Below, piece after piece: positions 42,419-51,885 of a DNA stretch of 64,000 nt (positions are counted from its first letter, which is position 1; every line of letters starts with the position of its first letter). The position numbers and the translations under genes are program-made. Origin of the DNA: JAJYQH01 sp036261615 (GTDB lineage: Bacteria; Actinomycetota; Actinomycetes; Propionibacteriales; Propionibacteriaceae); assembly GCA_036261615.1 (NCBI GenBank), contig DATAKK010000014.1:4340-68339 (forward strand), given 5' to 3'. The notes under the pieces were generated by a model. It was not told the DNA's origin, did not search any database, and was given only the letters and a program-made list of their open reading frames with translations.

Positions 42419-43573
42419 CTACGAGCCGGACGCGCCCACGATCAGCCGGCCCCCCTGGTCGTCGACGGAGCCCGTCTTCTCGAAGAAGTGCGGGGCGCGC
42501 TCCACGAGGGTGCCGGTCCGGTAGTAGGGGTCGTCGGGCTGCAGCGGGAAGTCGACGGTGACGCGTTCGATCGCCGACTTGTAGATCGCGGTGACCAACT
42601 CGACCGCGTTGCGCCCGTCGGTGCCCTCGATGGCCGGACGCCGGCCCTCGCGGACTGCCGCGAGGAAGTCGCCGATCTGCCCGGCGTGACCTGTCCTCGG
42701 CAGCGGCTCGTGGGACGCGGCGAGGGCGTCCAGTTCGGCGACCAGCTCGTCGTTCGGGCCCGCAGGGAAGCCGTTCGGCTGGTGCCGGTCGGCCGCGACC
42801 GCCCATGGTTGCGACACCCGCGCCCGCTGCCCCTGGATGACGATCGACTGCTGCTCGGCGTGATGCACCGTCGAGCTGGTGAGCTCGGCCAGCGCCCGGC
42901 CGTACTGGAGGATGGCCACCGACAGGTCCTCGACCTCGGCGTTGTGGTGCTGGGCGTTGCTCATCACCGCGGTGACCGCCTCCGGGCGTCCGAGCAACCA
43001 CAGGGTGAGATCGATGTGATGGATCGCGTGGCTCAGCGTGCAGCCTCCGCCCTCGGACGCCCAGGTGCCCCGCCACCAGAGGTCGTAGTACGGCAGCGAC
43101 CGCGACCACGCGGAGGTGATCTGCGCATGGGAGATCGTGCCGATCAGCCCCGAGTCGAGCACCTCCTTGAGGGTCGCCATGTCGTCGCGGAAGCGGTTCT
43201 GGGCGACGCTGCCGAGAAGCCGGCCGGACGCTCTCGCCGAGGCGATCATGGCGTCGCACTCCTCGAGGGAGGGCGCCATCGGCTTCTCGACGAGCACGTG
43301 GACGCCGGCCTCGAGCGCCTGGATGGTGACCCGGGCATGGGTGTCGGGCGTGGTCGCGACGCTCACCAGGTCGAGATCCTCGGCGGCGAGCATGGCTGCG
43401 GCGTCGTCGTACACCCGGGCCGCGGTCAGCCCGAACTCGTCGCGGCGCGCTTCGGCCTTGCGGGGGACGATGTCGCACAGGGCGACGATCTCGCAGTCGT
43501 CGGGGTGGGCGACGTAGCCCCGCAGGTGTGCGGGCGAGATGCCGCCCGTGCCGATGACACCGACTTTCAGCAT
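42419..43573 (-). CDS. Gfo/Idh/MocA family dehydrogenase (last gene of the LacI-linked operon)
   Basis: This 384-residue protein has GVIGTGGISPAHLRGY at the N-terminus for NAD(P) binding and the catalytic Lys in VEKPMAP near residue 96. HAIHHIDLTLWLLG near 210 supplies the usual His residues. Members oxidise or epimerise sugars, inositol or sugar acids. Its ATG overlaps the stop of the PsbP-like gene by seven bases, and GGAAAGGA precedes it. With the importer genes upstream it suggests uptake followed by oxidation of a carbohydrate. Confidence 0.88.
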   Translation of the reverse strand: MLKVGVIGTGGISPAHLRGYVAHPDDCEIVALCDIVPRKAEARRDEFGLTAARVYDDAAAMLAAEDLDLVSVATTPDTHARVTIQALEAGVHVLVEKPMAPSLEECDAMIASARASGRLLGSVAQNRFRDDMATLKEVLDSGLIGTISHAQITSAWSRSLPYYDLWWRGTWASEGGGCTLSHAIHHIDLTLWLLGRPEAVTAVMSNAQHHNAEVEDLSVAILQYGRALAELTSSTVHHAEQQSIVIQGQRARVSQPWAVAADRHQPNGFPAGPNDELVAELDALAASHEPLPRTGHAGQIGDFLAAVREGRRPAIEGTDGRNAVELVTAIYKSAIERVTVDFPLQPDDPYYRTGTLVERAPHFFEKTGSVDDQGGRLIVGASGS

Positions 43574-44088
43574 GATGGTCCTTTCCGGACTGTTTCTGGG
43601 ATGTACCAGCTGTCGGGGTTGAGGTCGAGGGTCGCGTAGCAGTAGTTGCCCATCGGGAGCCAGTAGTCGTACGCCTCCGGGGTCGCACCCTGGTAGATGA
43701 TGAGCAGCTGCAGGGTGCCTGCGTAGAGCGCCCACGTGTGCCGCCGGCGGGTGACGGCGTCCTCGGTGAAGGTGAACTCCCGTTCCAGCCGGACGAGGGT
43801 GCCGAGCGACTCGGTGCTGCCCGCGAGCTGGACGTAGCCGGGAAGCGCCGCGATGCCGGCGTCGAAGCCCTCGGCCAGCGCCGCCATGTCGCTCGGCTCG
43901 ACCGGCACACTGCCCCGGCTGACCAGGGTGGCGAAGAAGGTCGCCGGGTCCCCGGCCGTCGGGTGCAGCACGGCCCCGCCCTCGCCGAGCGGTTCCACCC
44001 GCCAGTCCCAGGGATGGCGGAAGGAGTAGTGCCCCGACGGGTCGCGGTAGCGCGTGATCCCGGTGAACTCGGGGGCGTTGCTCGTCAT
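43567..44088 (-). CDS. PsbP/Mog1-like fold protein of unknown function inside the transport operon
   Basis: This 173-residue protein begins near residue 8 with FTGITRYRDPSGHYSFRHPW, the opening pattern of PsbP-like and lipoprotein-type DUF1795 domains, and continues with FFATLVSRG, LVRLEREFTF and RRRHTWALYAGTLQLLIIYQG, alternating strands and one helix. There is no signal peptide or metal site. It is coupled at both ends (ATGA with the ATPase gene before it, ATGCTGA with the dehydrogenase after it), so it belongs to the pathway. Function is unknown; ligand binding is a guess. Confidence 0.6.
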   Translation of the reverse strand: MTSNAPEFTGITRYRDPSGHYSFRHPWDWRVEPLGEGGAVLHPTAGDPATFFATLVSRGSVPVEPSDMAALAEGFDAGIAALPGYVQLAGSTESLGTLVRLEREFTFTEDAVTRRRHTWALYAGTLQLLIIYQGATPEAYDYWLPMGNYCYATLDLNPDSWYIPETVRKGPSC

Positions 44089-45155
44089 CCGACCACGCTC
44101 CCCTGCCGCTCGGCGTCCCCGGCGGCAGGCTGTTCGTCCTGCCTGGCCACGGCGACACCCTTGAGGTGGAGCACGTCGGCGAAGTGGCAGGCCACGCGGC
44201 GTCCGTCGGGGCGGTCGATCATCGGGGGCTCCTCCTCGCTGCAGATGCGCTGGGCGTAGGGACACCGCGGGTGGAAGTGGCACCCGCTCGGCGGGTTGGC
44301 CGGGCTGGGCACGTCGCCGGACAGGATCCTGGCCCGGGTGCGGACCCGCGGGTCCGGTTGCGGCACCGCGGCGAGCAGTGCCTCGGTGTAGGGGTGCTGG
44401 GGACGGGTGAAGATCTGCTCCGCCGTCCCGGTCTCCACGACCCGGCCGACGTACATCACCACGACCCGGTCGGAGATGTGGTTGATGACCGACAGGTCGT
44501 GGCTGATGAACAGGTAGGCGAGGTTCAGCCGCCGCTGCAGGTCCTCGAGCAGGTTGAGCACCTGCGCCTGCACCGAGACGTCGAGCGCCGACACGGCCTC
44601 GTCACAGACGATGAGGTCGGGGTTGAGGGCGATCGCCCGGGCGATCCCGATGCGCTGCCGCTGTCCCCCGGAGAACGCGTGCGGGTAGCGGCTCGCATGC
44701 TCCGGACGCAGGCCGACGAGGGTCAGCAGTTCGGCGACCCGGTCCCTCAGCTGCCGGCCGGAGACGACCTTGTTGATCTGCAACGGCTCGGCGATCACGC
44801 TGCCGACGGTCATCCGCGAGTCGAGCGACGCGAACGGGTCCTGAAAGATGATCTGCAGGTGGGGCCTGACAGCCTTGAGGGTCCGAGGGTCACCGCCCGC
44901 CAGGTCGACGCGCCCGAGCTCGTCGTGGTGGAACAGCACCTCTCCGGCCGTCGGCGGCTCGAGGTGCATGATCGCGCGGCCCGTCGTCGACTTGCCGCAC
45001 CCGGACTCGCCGACGATCGCGACGGTTTCGCCTCGGCCCACGGTGAGATCGACCCCGTCCACCGCCTTCACCTCGCCGATCTGGCGACGCAGCACGCCGC
45101 CGCGGATCGGGAAGTACTTCTTCAGGCCGCGCACCTCCAGCAGTGGTTGAGTCAC
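44085..45155 (-). CDS. ABC importer ATPase, oligopeptide/dipeptide type (DppF-like)
   Basis: This 356-residue ATPase has Walker A GESGCGKST, Q-loop in IIFQDPFASLD, signature FSGGQRQRIGIA, Walker B LIVCDEAVSALD and switch FISHDLSVI. The C-terminal extension holds the oligo-peptide cluster HPRCPYAQ. The Walker B Glu-Ala replaces the usual Glu-Pro, as common in DppF/OppF. The GTG start overlaps the previous stop (GTGA). Confidence 0.92.
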   Translation of the reverse strand: MTQPLLEVRGLKKYFPIRGGVLRRQIGEVKAVDGVDLTVGRGETVAIVGESGCGKSTTGRAIMHLEPPTAGEVLFHHDELGRVDLAGGDPRTLKAVRPHLQIIFQDPFASLDSRMTVGSVIAEPLQINKVVSGRQLRDRVAELLTLVGLRPEHASRYPHAFSGGQRQRIGIARAIALNPDLIVCDEAVSALDVSVQAQVLNLLEDLQRRLNLAYLFISHDLSVINHISDRVVVMYVGRVVETGTAEQIFTRPQHPYTEALLAAVPQPDPRVRTRARILSGDVPSPANPPSGCHFHPRCPYAQRICSEEEPPMIDRPDGRRVACHFADVLHLKGVAVARQDEQPAAGDAERQGSVVG

Positions 45156-46264
45156 GCTTCCGCCTCCGTCAGGTCGTGTGTGGTCGACACCGTCGTGTCG
45201 TGGATCGGGTCTTCGGCGTCGTAGAGGTGGCAGTGGACGACGTGCCCGTCGTCCAGCCGCTTCTCGACGGGAACCACGGAGTCGCAGACGCCCGGAATGA
45301 CGTCCGGACACCGAGGGTGGAACGGGCAGCCCCGGACGGTGGTGTAGGGGTCGGGTACCGACCCCTCGATCACCTCCAGCGGCTGCTTGCGGTCGGCTCC
45401 CATCCTCGGCGTCGAGCGCAGCAGCGCCCGGGTGTACGGGTGCTTGGGGTCGTGGAAGATGTCGTCGACGCTCGCGCGCTCCATCACCCGTCCCAGGTAC
45501 ATGACGACGACCTCGTCGCACAGTTGGGCGACGACCCCCATGCTGTGGGTGATGAACATCACCGACATGCCCGTCCGGTCCCTGACGCTGCGGATGAGCT
45601 CGAGGATCTGAGCCTCGGTGGTCACGTCGAGGGCGGTGGTGGGCTCGTCGGCGATGAGCAGCGTCGGGTTGCACGACATCGCCATCGCGATCATCGCCCG
45701 TTGCCGCATCCCGCCGGAGAGCTGGTGGGGGTAGGACGACGCCACCCCGGCCGGGTTGGGCATCCCCACCTGCTGGAGGATGTCGACCGCCCGCAGCGCG
45801 GCCTCCTTGCGGTCGCGCGTCTGGTGGATGAGCACCGCCTCCTCGATCTGCGCGCCGATCGTGTAGACGGGGTTGAGGGAGCTCATCGGCTCCTGGAACA
45901 CCATCGCGATGTCCTTGCCGCGCAACGCCCGCATCGCCGAACTGTCCGCCCCGAGACCGGTGATGTCCACCTCTCCCTGGTCGCGACGGAGGGTGATCGT
46001 GCCGGCGGTCACGCGTCCGGGCCGTTCGACGATCTGCAGGATCGCCCGAGCGGTGACGCTCTTGCCGCACCCCGACTCGCCGACGATGCCCAGCACCTGG
46101 CCGCGAGGAACGTCGAAGGTCACGCCGTTCAGCGCGTGCACCGTCCCCATGACCGTGGGGAACTCCACCACCAGGTCGCGGACGGAGAGCACGGCGTCCC
46201 CGCCCAGGGCCTGCGCACCACGCGCAGCGCCCGACCCGTGGTCCTGCTCACGTTCTTGGTTCAT
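45152..46264 (-). CDS. ABC importer ATPase, oligopeptide/dipeptide type (DppD-like)
   Basis: This 370-residue ATPase has Walker A GESGCGKSVT, Q-loop in MVFQEPMSSLNPV, signature LSGGMRQRAMIA, Walker B LLIADEPTTALD and switch FITHSMGVV. The C-terminal FHPRCPDV carries a cysteine of the peptide-transport-type extension. The ATG chosen has GGGAG eight bases upstream; one two codons earlier is too close to that site. It precedes and overlaps the DppF-like gene. Confidence 0.92.
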   Translation of the reverse strand: MNQEREQDHGSGAARGAQALGGDAVLSVRDLVVEFPTVMGTVHALNGVTFDVPRGQVLGIVGESGCGKSVTARAILQIVERPGRVTAGTITLRRDQGEVDITGLGADSSAMRALRGKDIAMVFQEPMSSLNPVYTIGAQIEEAVLIHQTRDRKEAALRAVDILQQVGMPNPAGVASSYPHQLSGGMRQRAMIAMAMSCNPTLLIADEPTTALDVTTEAQILELIRSVRDRTGMSVMFITHSMGVVAQLCDEVVVMYLGRVMERASVDDIFHDPKHPYTRALLRSTPRMGADRKQPLEVIEGSVPDPYTTVRGCPFHPRCPDVIPGVCDSVVPVEKRLDDGHVVHCHLYDAEDPIHDTTVSTTHDLTEAEA

Positions 46265-46323
46265 GCCCATCACTCCCGGTTCGATCGACTGCCGGACGGC
46301 GCCTTCGTGGTTCGTACCCGCCA

Positions 46324-47442
46324 TCAGCCGTAGGGGTCCACGGCGTCGCGGAGGCCGTCCCCGATGAGCTGGAAACAGACCACGGCCACCACGACGAGGA
46401 CGGCGGGGATGAGCAGCCACGGGTACTGCTGCACGGTCGAGACGCTCTGGGCGTCGGACAACAACACACCCCAACTGACCGCCGGTGGCAGCATTCCCAC
46501 TCCCAGGAACGACAGCGAGGTCTCGGCGATGATCGTCGCCGGCACCGCGAGCATGGCCGTCGCCACGATGTGGCTGGCGGCGTTGGGGATGAGATGGCGG
46601 AAGACGATCCGGGCGCTGGACGACCCGGCCGCCCGGGCGGCGGCGACGTAGTCGGCCGACGCGTACGACATGACCTTGCCGCGGATCTGGCGGGCCAGGC
46701 CCGCCCAGCCCACCAGCGACAGGATGAGGGTGATCAGCAGATACCGCTTGGTCACCGACATGTCCGTCGGGAGGATGGCCGCCAGGGCGAGCCACAGCGG
46801 CAGCGTCGGCAACGACAGCAGCAGCTCGATGAACCGTTGCAGCACCGTGTCGATCCGGCCGCCGAAGTAGCCGGAGACCGTCCCGATGGTCGCGCCGAGG
46901 AACGTGCCGACGGCCACGCCCAGCACCCCGATGGTGAGGGACACTCGGGCACCCTGCATCGCCCGGGCGAACACGTCGCGGCCCTGGCTGTCGGCACCCC
47001 ACAGGAGCAGCCTGTTCGGCGCCTGCACCGTCAACAGGTGCCGGTCGGTGGGGATGAGGCCGAACAGCTTGTAGTGGAACCCACTGCCGAGGATGTGGAT
47101 CGGTACGGGTTTGCTGCAGTCGCTGCGGTACTTGTAGGTGAAGGTCGACTGCTCGAGGTACTGCGTCTCGCCGCACATCGCCGGTCCCCCGCTCCACACG
47201 AGCGTCGTCGGGGCGCTGTTCACCTGGTCGGAGTCCTGCTGGTCGTACGGATTCGGCGCCAGGAAGGTGGCGAAGACCGCACACAGGTACATGACGAGAA
47301 GGACGACGGCCCCGGCGACGGCCAACCGGCCCCGACGGAACCGGCGTGCCATCAGCCGCCACTGCGGCAGATCCGCCGGCGACCCCCCCTCGGGGATCTC
47401 GGGCGCGAGCGCCTCGGCTTCGGGCAGTACTGCTGTCGCCAT
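46324..47442 (-). CDS. ABC importer permease (DppC-like)
   Basis: This 372-residue permease has an N-terminal cytoplasmic leader, a first helix near 45-62 (VAGAVVLLVMYLCAVFATFL) and a large periplasmic insert (about 70-140) containing two Cys (AMCGETQ and SDCSKP) that could form a disulfide. Then come five more helices and the EAA loop ARAAGSSSARIVFRHLIPN. The insert is longer than in many DppC proteins. It starts four bases after the stop of the DppB-like gene. Confidence 0.9.
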   Translation of the reverse strand: MATAVLPEAEALAPEIPEGGSPADLPQWRLMARRFRRGRLAVAGAVVLLVMYLCAVFATFLAPNPYDQQDSDQVNSAPTTLVWSGGPAMCGETQYLEQSTFTYKYRSDCSKPVPIHILGSGFHYKLFGLIPTDRHLLTVQAPNRLLLWGADSQGRDVFARAMQGARVSLTIGVLGVAVGTFLGATIGTVSGYFGGRIDTVLQRFIELLLSLPTLPLWLALAAILPTDMSVTKRYLLITLILSLVGWAGLARQIRGKVMSYASADYVAAARAAGSSSARIVFRHLIPNAASHIVATAMLAVPATIIAETSLSFLGVGMLPPAVSWGVLLSDAQSVSTVQQYPWLLIPAVLVVVAVVCFQLIGDGLRDAVDPYG

Positions 47443-47446
47443 GACC

Positions 47447-48433
47447 TCAGCCCTCCAACCTGATTCGCGGATCGATCACGGCCAGCAGGATGTCGGCGAC
47501 GATGTTCCCGATGATGAGGAGCGCCGAGAGCAGCATGAGGATCGTTCCCGCCACGTACATGTCCTTGTTGAGCAGGGAGTTGACGAGCAGCGGCCCGGTG
47601 GTGGGCAGGTTGAGGACGATCGACACGATCGCCTCACCCGAGATCAGCGCCGGCAGGGTGGTGCCGAAGGTCATCACCAGCGGGTGCAGGGCGTTGCGCA
47701 CGGCGTGCTTCCAGATCACGGTCCGTTCCTTGACGCCCTTCGCCCGCGCCGTCTGCACGTACTGCTGGTTCAGTACGTCCAGCAGGTTCGCCCGCATCAC
47801 CCGGGTCAGCCACGCGGTCGACCCGGCGGCGATCACGACGAGGGGGATCCACAGGTGGGCGAGCAGGTCGACCAACTTCCCCCAGCTCCACGGTGCGTTG
47901 TGGTACTGGCGGGCGAACAGTCCGCCCACATCGGTGCCCAGATATTGCGCAGCGAGGGTCATCACGACCAGGGCGAAGAGGAACTCCGGGATGGCGACGC
48001 CGACGAACTGGATCACGGTGATGAGGGCGTCCGGTAGCGAGTGCCGGTGCGTCGCCGAGTAGACGCCGATGGGTATCGACAGTCCCCACGCGATGAGCAG
48101 CGCCCCGAGGCTGAGCACCAGCGAGAGGCCCAACCTGCTCCACACGAGGCTGCTGACCGGCTCGTTGAGGCTGAACGAGTAGCCGAAGTCGCCGTGCACG
48201 AAGCCGCTGATCCACTTCCAGTACTGCACGGGCCAGGGCTGGTTGACCCCGTACTGTGCGTTGAGGGCGTCGATCTGGGCCTGGGTGACGGCGCCACCCT
48301 GCGCCTGCAGCTGGGAGATCTTCTGCGACAGGGCGCTGCCCGGCGGCGCCGAGATGATCGCGAAGTTGAGCACCGAGACGACCGCGAGCATCACGATTCC
48401 GTAGGCCACCCGGCGAACGATCATGACGAGCAT
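47447..48433 (-). CDS. ABC importer permease (DppB-like)
   Basis: This 328-residue permease has six helices, the first at about 8-26, and the conserved RAKGVKERTVIWKHAVRNAL EAA loop near 222-241. DALNAQYGVNQPWPVQYWKW after helix 1 is the usual periplasmic segment. GGAGG lies eight bases before the ATG. It forms the pore with the DppC-like partner. Confidence 0.92.
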   Translation of the reverse strand: MLVMIVRRVAYGIVMLAVVSVLNFAIISAPPGSALSQKISQLQAQGGAVTQAQIDALNAQYGVNQPWPVQYWKWISGFVHGDFGYSFSLNEPVSSLVWSRLGLSLVLSLGALLIAWGLSIPIGVYSATHRHSLPDALITVIQFVGVAIPEFLFALVVMTLAAQYLGTDVGGLFARQYHNAPWSWGKLVDLLAHLWIPLVVIAAGSTAWLTRVMRANLLDVLNQQYVQTARAKGVKERTVIWKHAVRNALHPLVMTFGTTLPALISGEAIVSIVLNLPTTGPLLVNSLLNKDMYVAGTILMLLSALLIIGNIVADILLAVIDPRIRLEG

Positions 48434-48485
48434 GCGGAGCGCCTCCGTCCCGCCGGGCTCGGGCCGGCCAGTCCTCGCAAGCTGC

Positions 48486-50621
48486 TCACTGGTGCTTCTC
48501 CGGGTTGGTCCAGAACCAGCATTCCGGGTCGTACATCGCGGGCGTCGGCGTCATCCACGGGTTGGTGATCCCGCCGAGCGCCAGGTTCCCCGCCTGCGGG
48601 ACGTTCGCCAGGTCGCGGTTCTTGGTGATGACGTTCTGGAAGTTGGCCGTGGAGCCCATGAAGAACGGCCCCTCGTCGACGTGGATCTGCATCATCTGCC
48701 AGACCAGCTGGTTGCGCTTGGCGGCGTCCGGCTCTGACTTCGCCTTGCCGTAGAGATCGGTGAGCTGGGCGATCGGCCCCCCGGCGTCCGGCTGCATCCG
48801 CGGCGGCTGGCGCTTGATCGGGGCGACGTTGAGTTCCTTCTTGTTCTGGCCGGTGCCGGTGCCCGAGTACCAGGTGGCCTCCAGCGGCGCCCAGTACCCC
48901 TTGTTCACCGGGACGAGCCAGTTGGGCACGACGAGGATCGAGCTCCCGTTGCTGCACTCCCAGTTGGTGTGCGCCATCAGCTTGCCGGAGGTCCACTCGT
49001 CGTTGTACGCCGACGGGGCGATGGGGACGCGGTTGAACCTCAGCCCGATCTTCTTCATGTCGGCGACGAGCTGGTCGTCCTTGGCGCCCTCGGGGCCGGA
49101 GATGTCGGCCGAGTAGGGCAGGTCGATGGTGAGCTTCGACCCGTCCGGGAACTCGACGTAGCCGTCCCCGTTGACGTCCTTGAGCCCCAACTCGGCGAGC
49201 AGCGACTTCGCCTTCTGCTGGTCGAGCGCCTTGTAGGAGTCACGCCACTGCTGGTAGCTCTTGGGCCCGTCCGGCTGCGCGTGCACCTCGGTGGAATCGG
49301 GACCGATGGTGCCGGTGGTCAGCTCGCCGGTGCCGAAGTAGAGGGTCTTCTGGGTGGTGACGCGGTCCCAACCGTACGAGATGGCCTGCCGGAACCGCTT
49401 GTCGCGGATCAACTTGCCGTACTTCGGGTCCTTGGCGATGTAGTCGTAGTTGAAGAAGAAGATCGAGCCGGTGCCAGAACCCGTGTTCCACAGCAGGATG
49501 TCGTAGTTCCCGCTGTCCTTCTTCTGCGACAAGGTCGAGACGTCGGCGAGGCCGATCTGGTTGAACTGGCCCATGCAGAAGTCGACCGATCCCTGCTGCA
49601 CCTGCAGCTTGATGGTCTGGGCATTGGTCTGCATGCCGAACTGGATCTCGTCGATGTAGGGCAACTGGTCGCCGTTGGTATTGACGACCCAGTAGTACGG
49701 GTTCCGCTCCAGGACGATGCCGCTGTTGTTGTCGAACGACTTGCACTTGTAGCCCGTGAGGGTCGGGCAGTCGGGATTGCGCTTCCAGTCGGCCTTCTGC
49801 TCCCACAGGGCTCCCGGGGAGTCCCAGTCCTTGGGAACGGACTTGTTGTACTTCGGGTGGAACTGCTTGAGGTAGTGCTTCGGCAGCACCCAGGTGGGGC
49901 CGTTGGTGCCGAGCCCGCCCTTCGCGTAGGTGGCCAGCTGCTCGGGGAAGATCGGTTGCGGGGTGTCCCACGACAGCTTGAGCGTGTGGTCGTCCACCTT
50001 CGTCATCGTGACGAGTTTCCCGTTGGCCGACACGTTGGACGGTGGCGGCGCCTGACCGTCGTAGCCGGGAAGGACGATGTCCTCCCACCAGAAGATGATG
50101 TCGTCGACGGTGAAGGGCTGCCCGTCCGACCACTTCAGTCCCTCCCGGAAGTGCAGGGTCCACTGGCTGGCGTCGGCGTTGGAGGTCCATTTGTCGGCGA
50201 GGCCGGGACCCACATCGAGGCCGTCGTTGAGCAGCCGCAGCGGCGAGTTCCCGTAGAAGAACTCCGACACCGAGTTGGCGTTGGCGGCACCGGTGGAGCC
50301 GAAGACGACCATCTGCATCGTCCCCCCGTACTTGCCGGGAACCGCCCACTTGTGCGGGATGACGTAGGGGTTGGTCGGCAGCCGCTGCTCGAGCGGGGGC
50401 AGGCCCTTGTTCTTGAGGGCCGGCGACTCCTGGAGCGAGGCCGGTCGTTGCAGCGCGGTGGTGACGTCGCCCTTCTTCGCGGCGTCGACGGACCCGCTGC
50501 CACTGGGCGCAGAGCCTTGCGACTGAGGGCTGGACGCGCCGCTCGTGCATCCGGCGAGCATGGCTCCGCCTGCGGCGAGCCCTGCGGAGAAGATCAGACT
50601 GCGTCGGCTGATGCTGCTCAT
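48486..50621 (-). CDS. ABC importer substrate-binding lipoprotein (family 5, DppA/OppA-like)
   Basis: This 711-residue protein has a twin-arginine-like lipoprotein signal (SISRRSLIF, then GGAMLAGC, lipidated Cys25) and a Ser/Gly-rich tether. The binding domain has WTLHFREGLKWSDGQPFTVDDI near 155-175 as in family 5 binding proteins. At 711 residues it is longer than most peptide binders (about 550), resembling the long forms that bind oligosaccharides or glycosides. Aromatic residues are unusually frequent. GGAGGT precedes the ATG. Confidence 0.9.
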   Translation of the reverse strand: MSSISRRSLIFSAGLAAGGAMLAGCTSGASSPQSQGSAPSGSGSVDAAKKGDVTTALQRPASLQESPALKNKGLPPLEQRLPTNPYVIPHKWAVPGKYGGTMQMVVFGSTGAANANSVSEFFYGNSPLRLLNDGLDVGPGLADKWTSNADASQWTLHFREGLKWSDGQPFTVDDIIFWWEDIVLPGYDGQAPPPSNVSANGKLVTMTKVDDHTLKLSWDTPQPIFPEQLATYAKGGLGTNGPTWVLPKHYLKQFHPKYNKSVPKDWDSPGALWEQKADWKRNPDCPTLTGYKCKSFDNNSGIVLERNPYYWVVNTNGDQLPYIDEIQFGMQTNAQTIKLQVQQGSVDFCMGQFNQIGLADVSTLSQKKDSGNYDILLWNTGSGTGSIFFFNYDYIAKDPKYGKLIRDKRFRQAISYGWDRVTTQKTLYFGTGELTTGTIGPDSTEVHAQPDGPKSYQQWRDSYKALDQQKAKSLLAELGLKDVNGDGYVEFPDGSKLTIDLPYSADISGPEGAKDDQLVADMKKIGLRFNRVPIAPSAYNDEWTSGKLMAHTNWECSNGSSILVVPNWLVPVNKGYWAPLEATWYSGTGTGQNKKELNVAPIKRQPPRMQPDAGGPIAQLTDLYGKAKSEPDAAKRNQLVWQMMQIHVDEGPFFMGSTANFQNVITKNRDLANVPQAGNLALGGITNPWMTPTPAMYDPECWFWTNPEKHQ

Positions 50622-50681
50622 GAGTGGACCTCCGTTGGTCGTGTGGTTGGGTTTCGGCGTGGATCGGTCAGAACTCGGGGC

Positions 50682-51746
50682 TCACCTCGCGGCACCCCGC
50701 TTGGTGGCGTCCCGCTGGGCGGTGAGTGCGAGCCGCATCACCTCGAAGGTGTGCCGCTGGGGGCAGGCCCGCTCCGTGCGGTGGATGACGTCGTGGACGA
50801 GGTCGGGGTAGTACGGCAGGTGGACGTCGGAGCAGTCCACGTGCTCGACTCCGTGGTCGTCGACGACGAAGAGGTGGTCGCCGCCCGGACGCCCGGCGAT
50901 GTCGACGTACTTCCGCAGCTCGATGTAGCCCCCGGTGCCGAGGATGATGAGCCGGCCGTCGCCCCAGGTGGGGAGTCCCTTGGGGGTGTACCAGTCGACC
51001 CGGACGTAGCCCTGCGCGGCGTCCGAGCGGAGCATGACGTCACCGAAGTCCTGCATCGCGGGCAGGTCGGGATGGGTGTAGTTGGCGACGGTGCTGGAGA
51101 CGATGTCGGCGGTCGTGGCCCCCGTGTAGTACAGGAACTGGTCGATCTGGTGGCTGCCGATGTCGGTGATGATCCCCCCGGTCCGGGCGCTGTCGTAGAA
51201 CCATTCGGGTCGCCCCTGGCCGCCGGCCAGGTGCGCGCGGTCACCCTCGCGGTGCGGGCCGAGGCCGAGGGTCTGCACGACCTGCCCGATCCGTCCCTCC
51301 CGGACCAGTTCGCCCGCCTTGACCGCCGAACGCACCTCGAAGCGCTCGGAGAACGTGACGGACCAGAACCGGCCGGACTCGCTGACAGCTCTCTCCAGCT
51401 CCTCGAGTTGATCGAGCGAGACGCAGCCGGGCTTGTCGGCGACGACGTCCTTGCCGTTCCTCAGGGCCTGGAGGGCGATGGGGGCACGCCGGTCGGGCAC
51501 GGCGGCGGTGACGATGAGATCGATCGAGTCGTCGGTGAGCAGATCGTCGCCGTTGTCCACCCACGGCACGTCGGGCCAGCGTTCGCGGATGGAGCGGGCG
51601 ACGGCGGCGTCCGGGTCGTCGGAGGCGAACCCGACGAGCTGGGCCCCCTGCCGGAGGAGGCCGCTGATCTGACCCACCGCATGGGCATGGTCGAGGCCCA
51701 CGGCGGCGAAGCGCACGGGACGGTCTGAGGAGGTGTCTTCGGTCAT
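50682..51746 (-). CDS. Gfo/Idh/MocA family dehydrogenase (first gene of the LacI-linked operon)
   Basis: This 354-residue protein has an atypical nucleotide loop (FAAVGLDHAHAVGQISGL) with His where the first family Gly-x-Gly-x-x-Gly is usual, and the Lys of VADKPGCVS near residue 96. IITDIGSHQIDQFLYYTG near 190-207 supplies the His pair. It is the first gene after the operator/promoter region and 60 bases ahead of the binding-protein gene. Together with the second dehydrogenase at the operon end it implies a two-step oxidation or epimerisation of the imported ligand. Confidence 0.85.
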   Translation of the reverse strand: MTEDTSSDRPVRFAAVGLDHAHAVGQISGLLRQGAQLVGFASDDPDAAVARSIRERWPDVPWVDNGDDLLTDDSIDLIVTAAVPDRRAPIALQALRNGKDVVADKPGCVSLDQLEELERAVSESGRFWSVTFSERFEVRSAVKAGELVREGRIGQVVQTLGLGPHREGDRAHLAGGQGRPEWFYDSARTGGIITDIGSHQIDQFLYYTGATTADIVSSTVANYTHPDLPAMQDFGDVMLRSDAAQGYVRVDWYTPKGLPTWGDGRLIILGTGGYIELRKYVDIAGRPGGDHLFVVDDHGVEHVDCSDVHLPYYPDLVHDVIHRTERACPQRHTFEVMRLALTAQRDATKRGAAR

Positions 51747-51790
51747 CGTTGATCCGATTCCTTGAGAGGCACGACGGGGGAAGGGCGAGA

Positions 51791-51851
51791 AAGTGATCGA
51801 TCACTTGGGCCGGTGTCCGGTACGGTAGTGATCGATCACTCTGGGTGTCAA
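51791..51851. promoter_or_regulatory. Promoter and twin LacI-type operators of the transport operon
   Basis: AAGTGATCGATCACTT (51791-51806) and AGTGATCGATCACT (51827-51840) are perfect palindromes with the central CG typical of LacI-family sites. On the minus strand TTGACA (plus coordinates 51846-51851) and TACCGT (51822-51827) form a promoter with an 18-base spacer. One operator fills that spacer and the other lies downstream in the leader. The operator centres are 35 bases apart. The LacI gene begins 45 bases to the right, so both genes may be controlled. Confidence 0.8.
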
Positions 51852-51885
51852 TAGGTAAGACTCATTTTTGTTCGAGAGGGAAACG

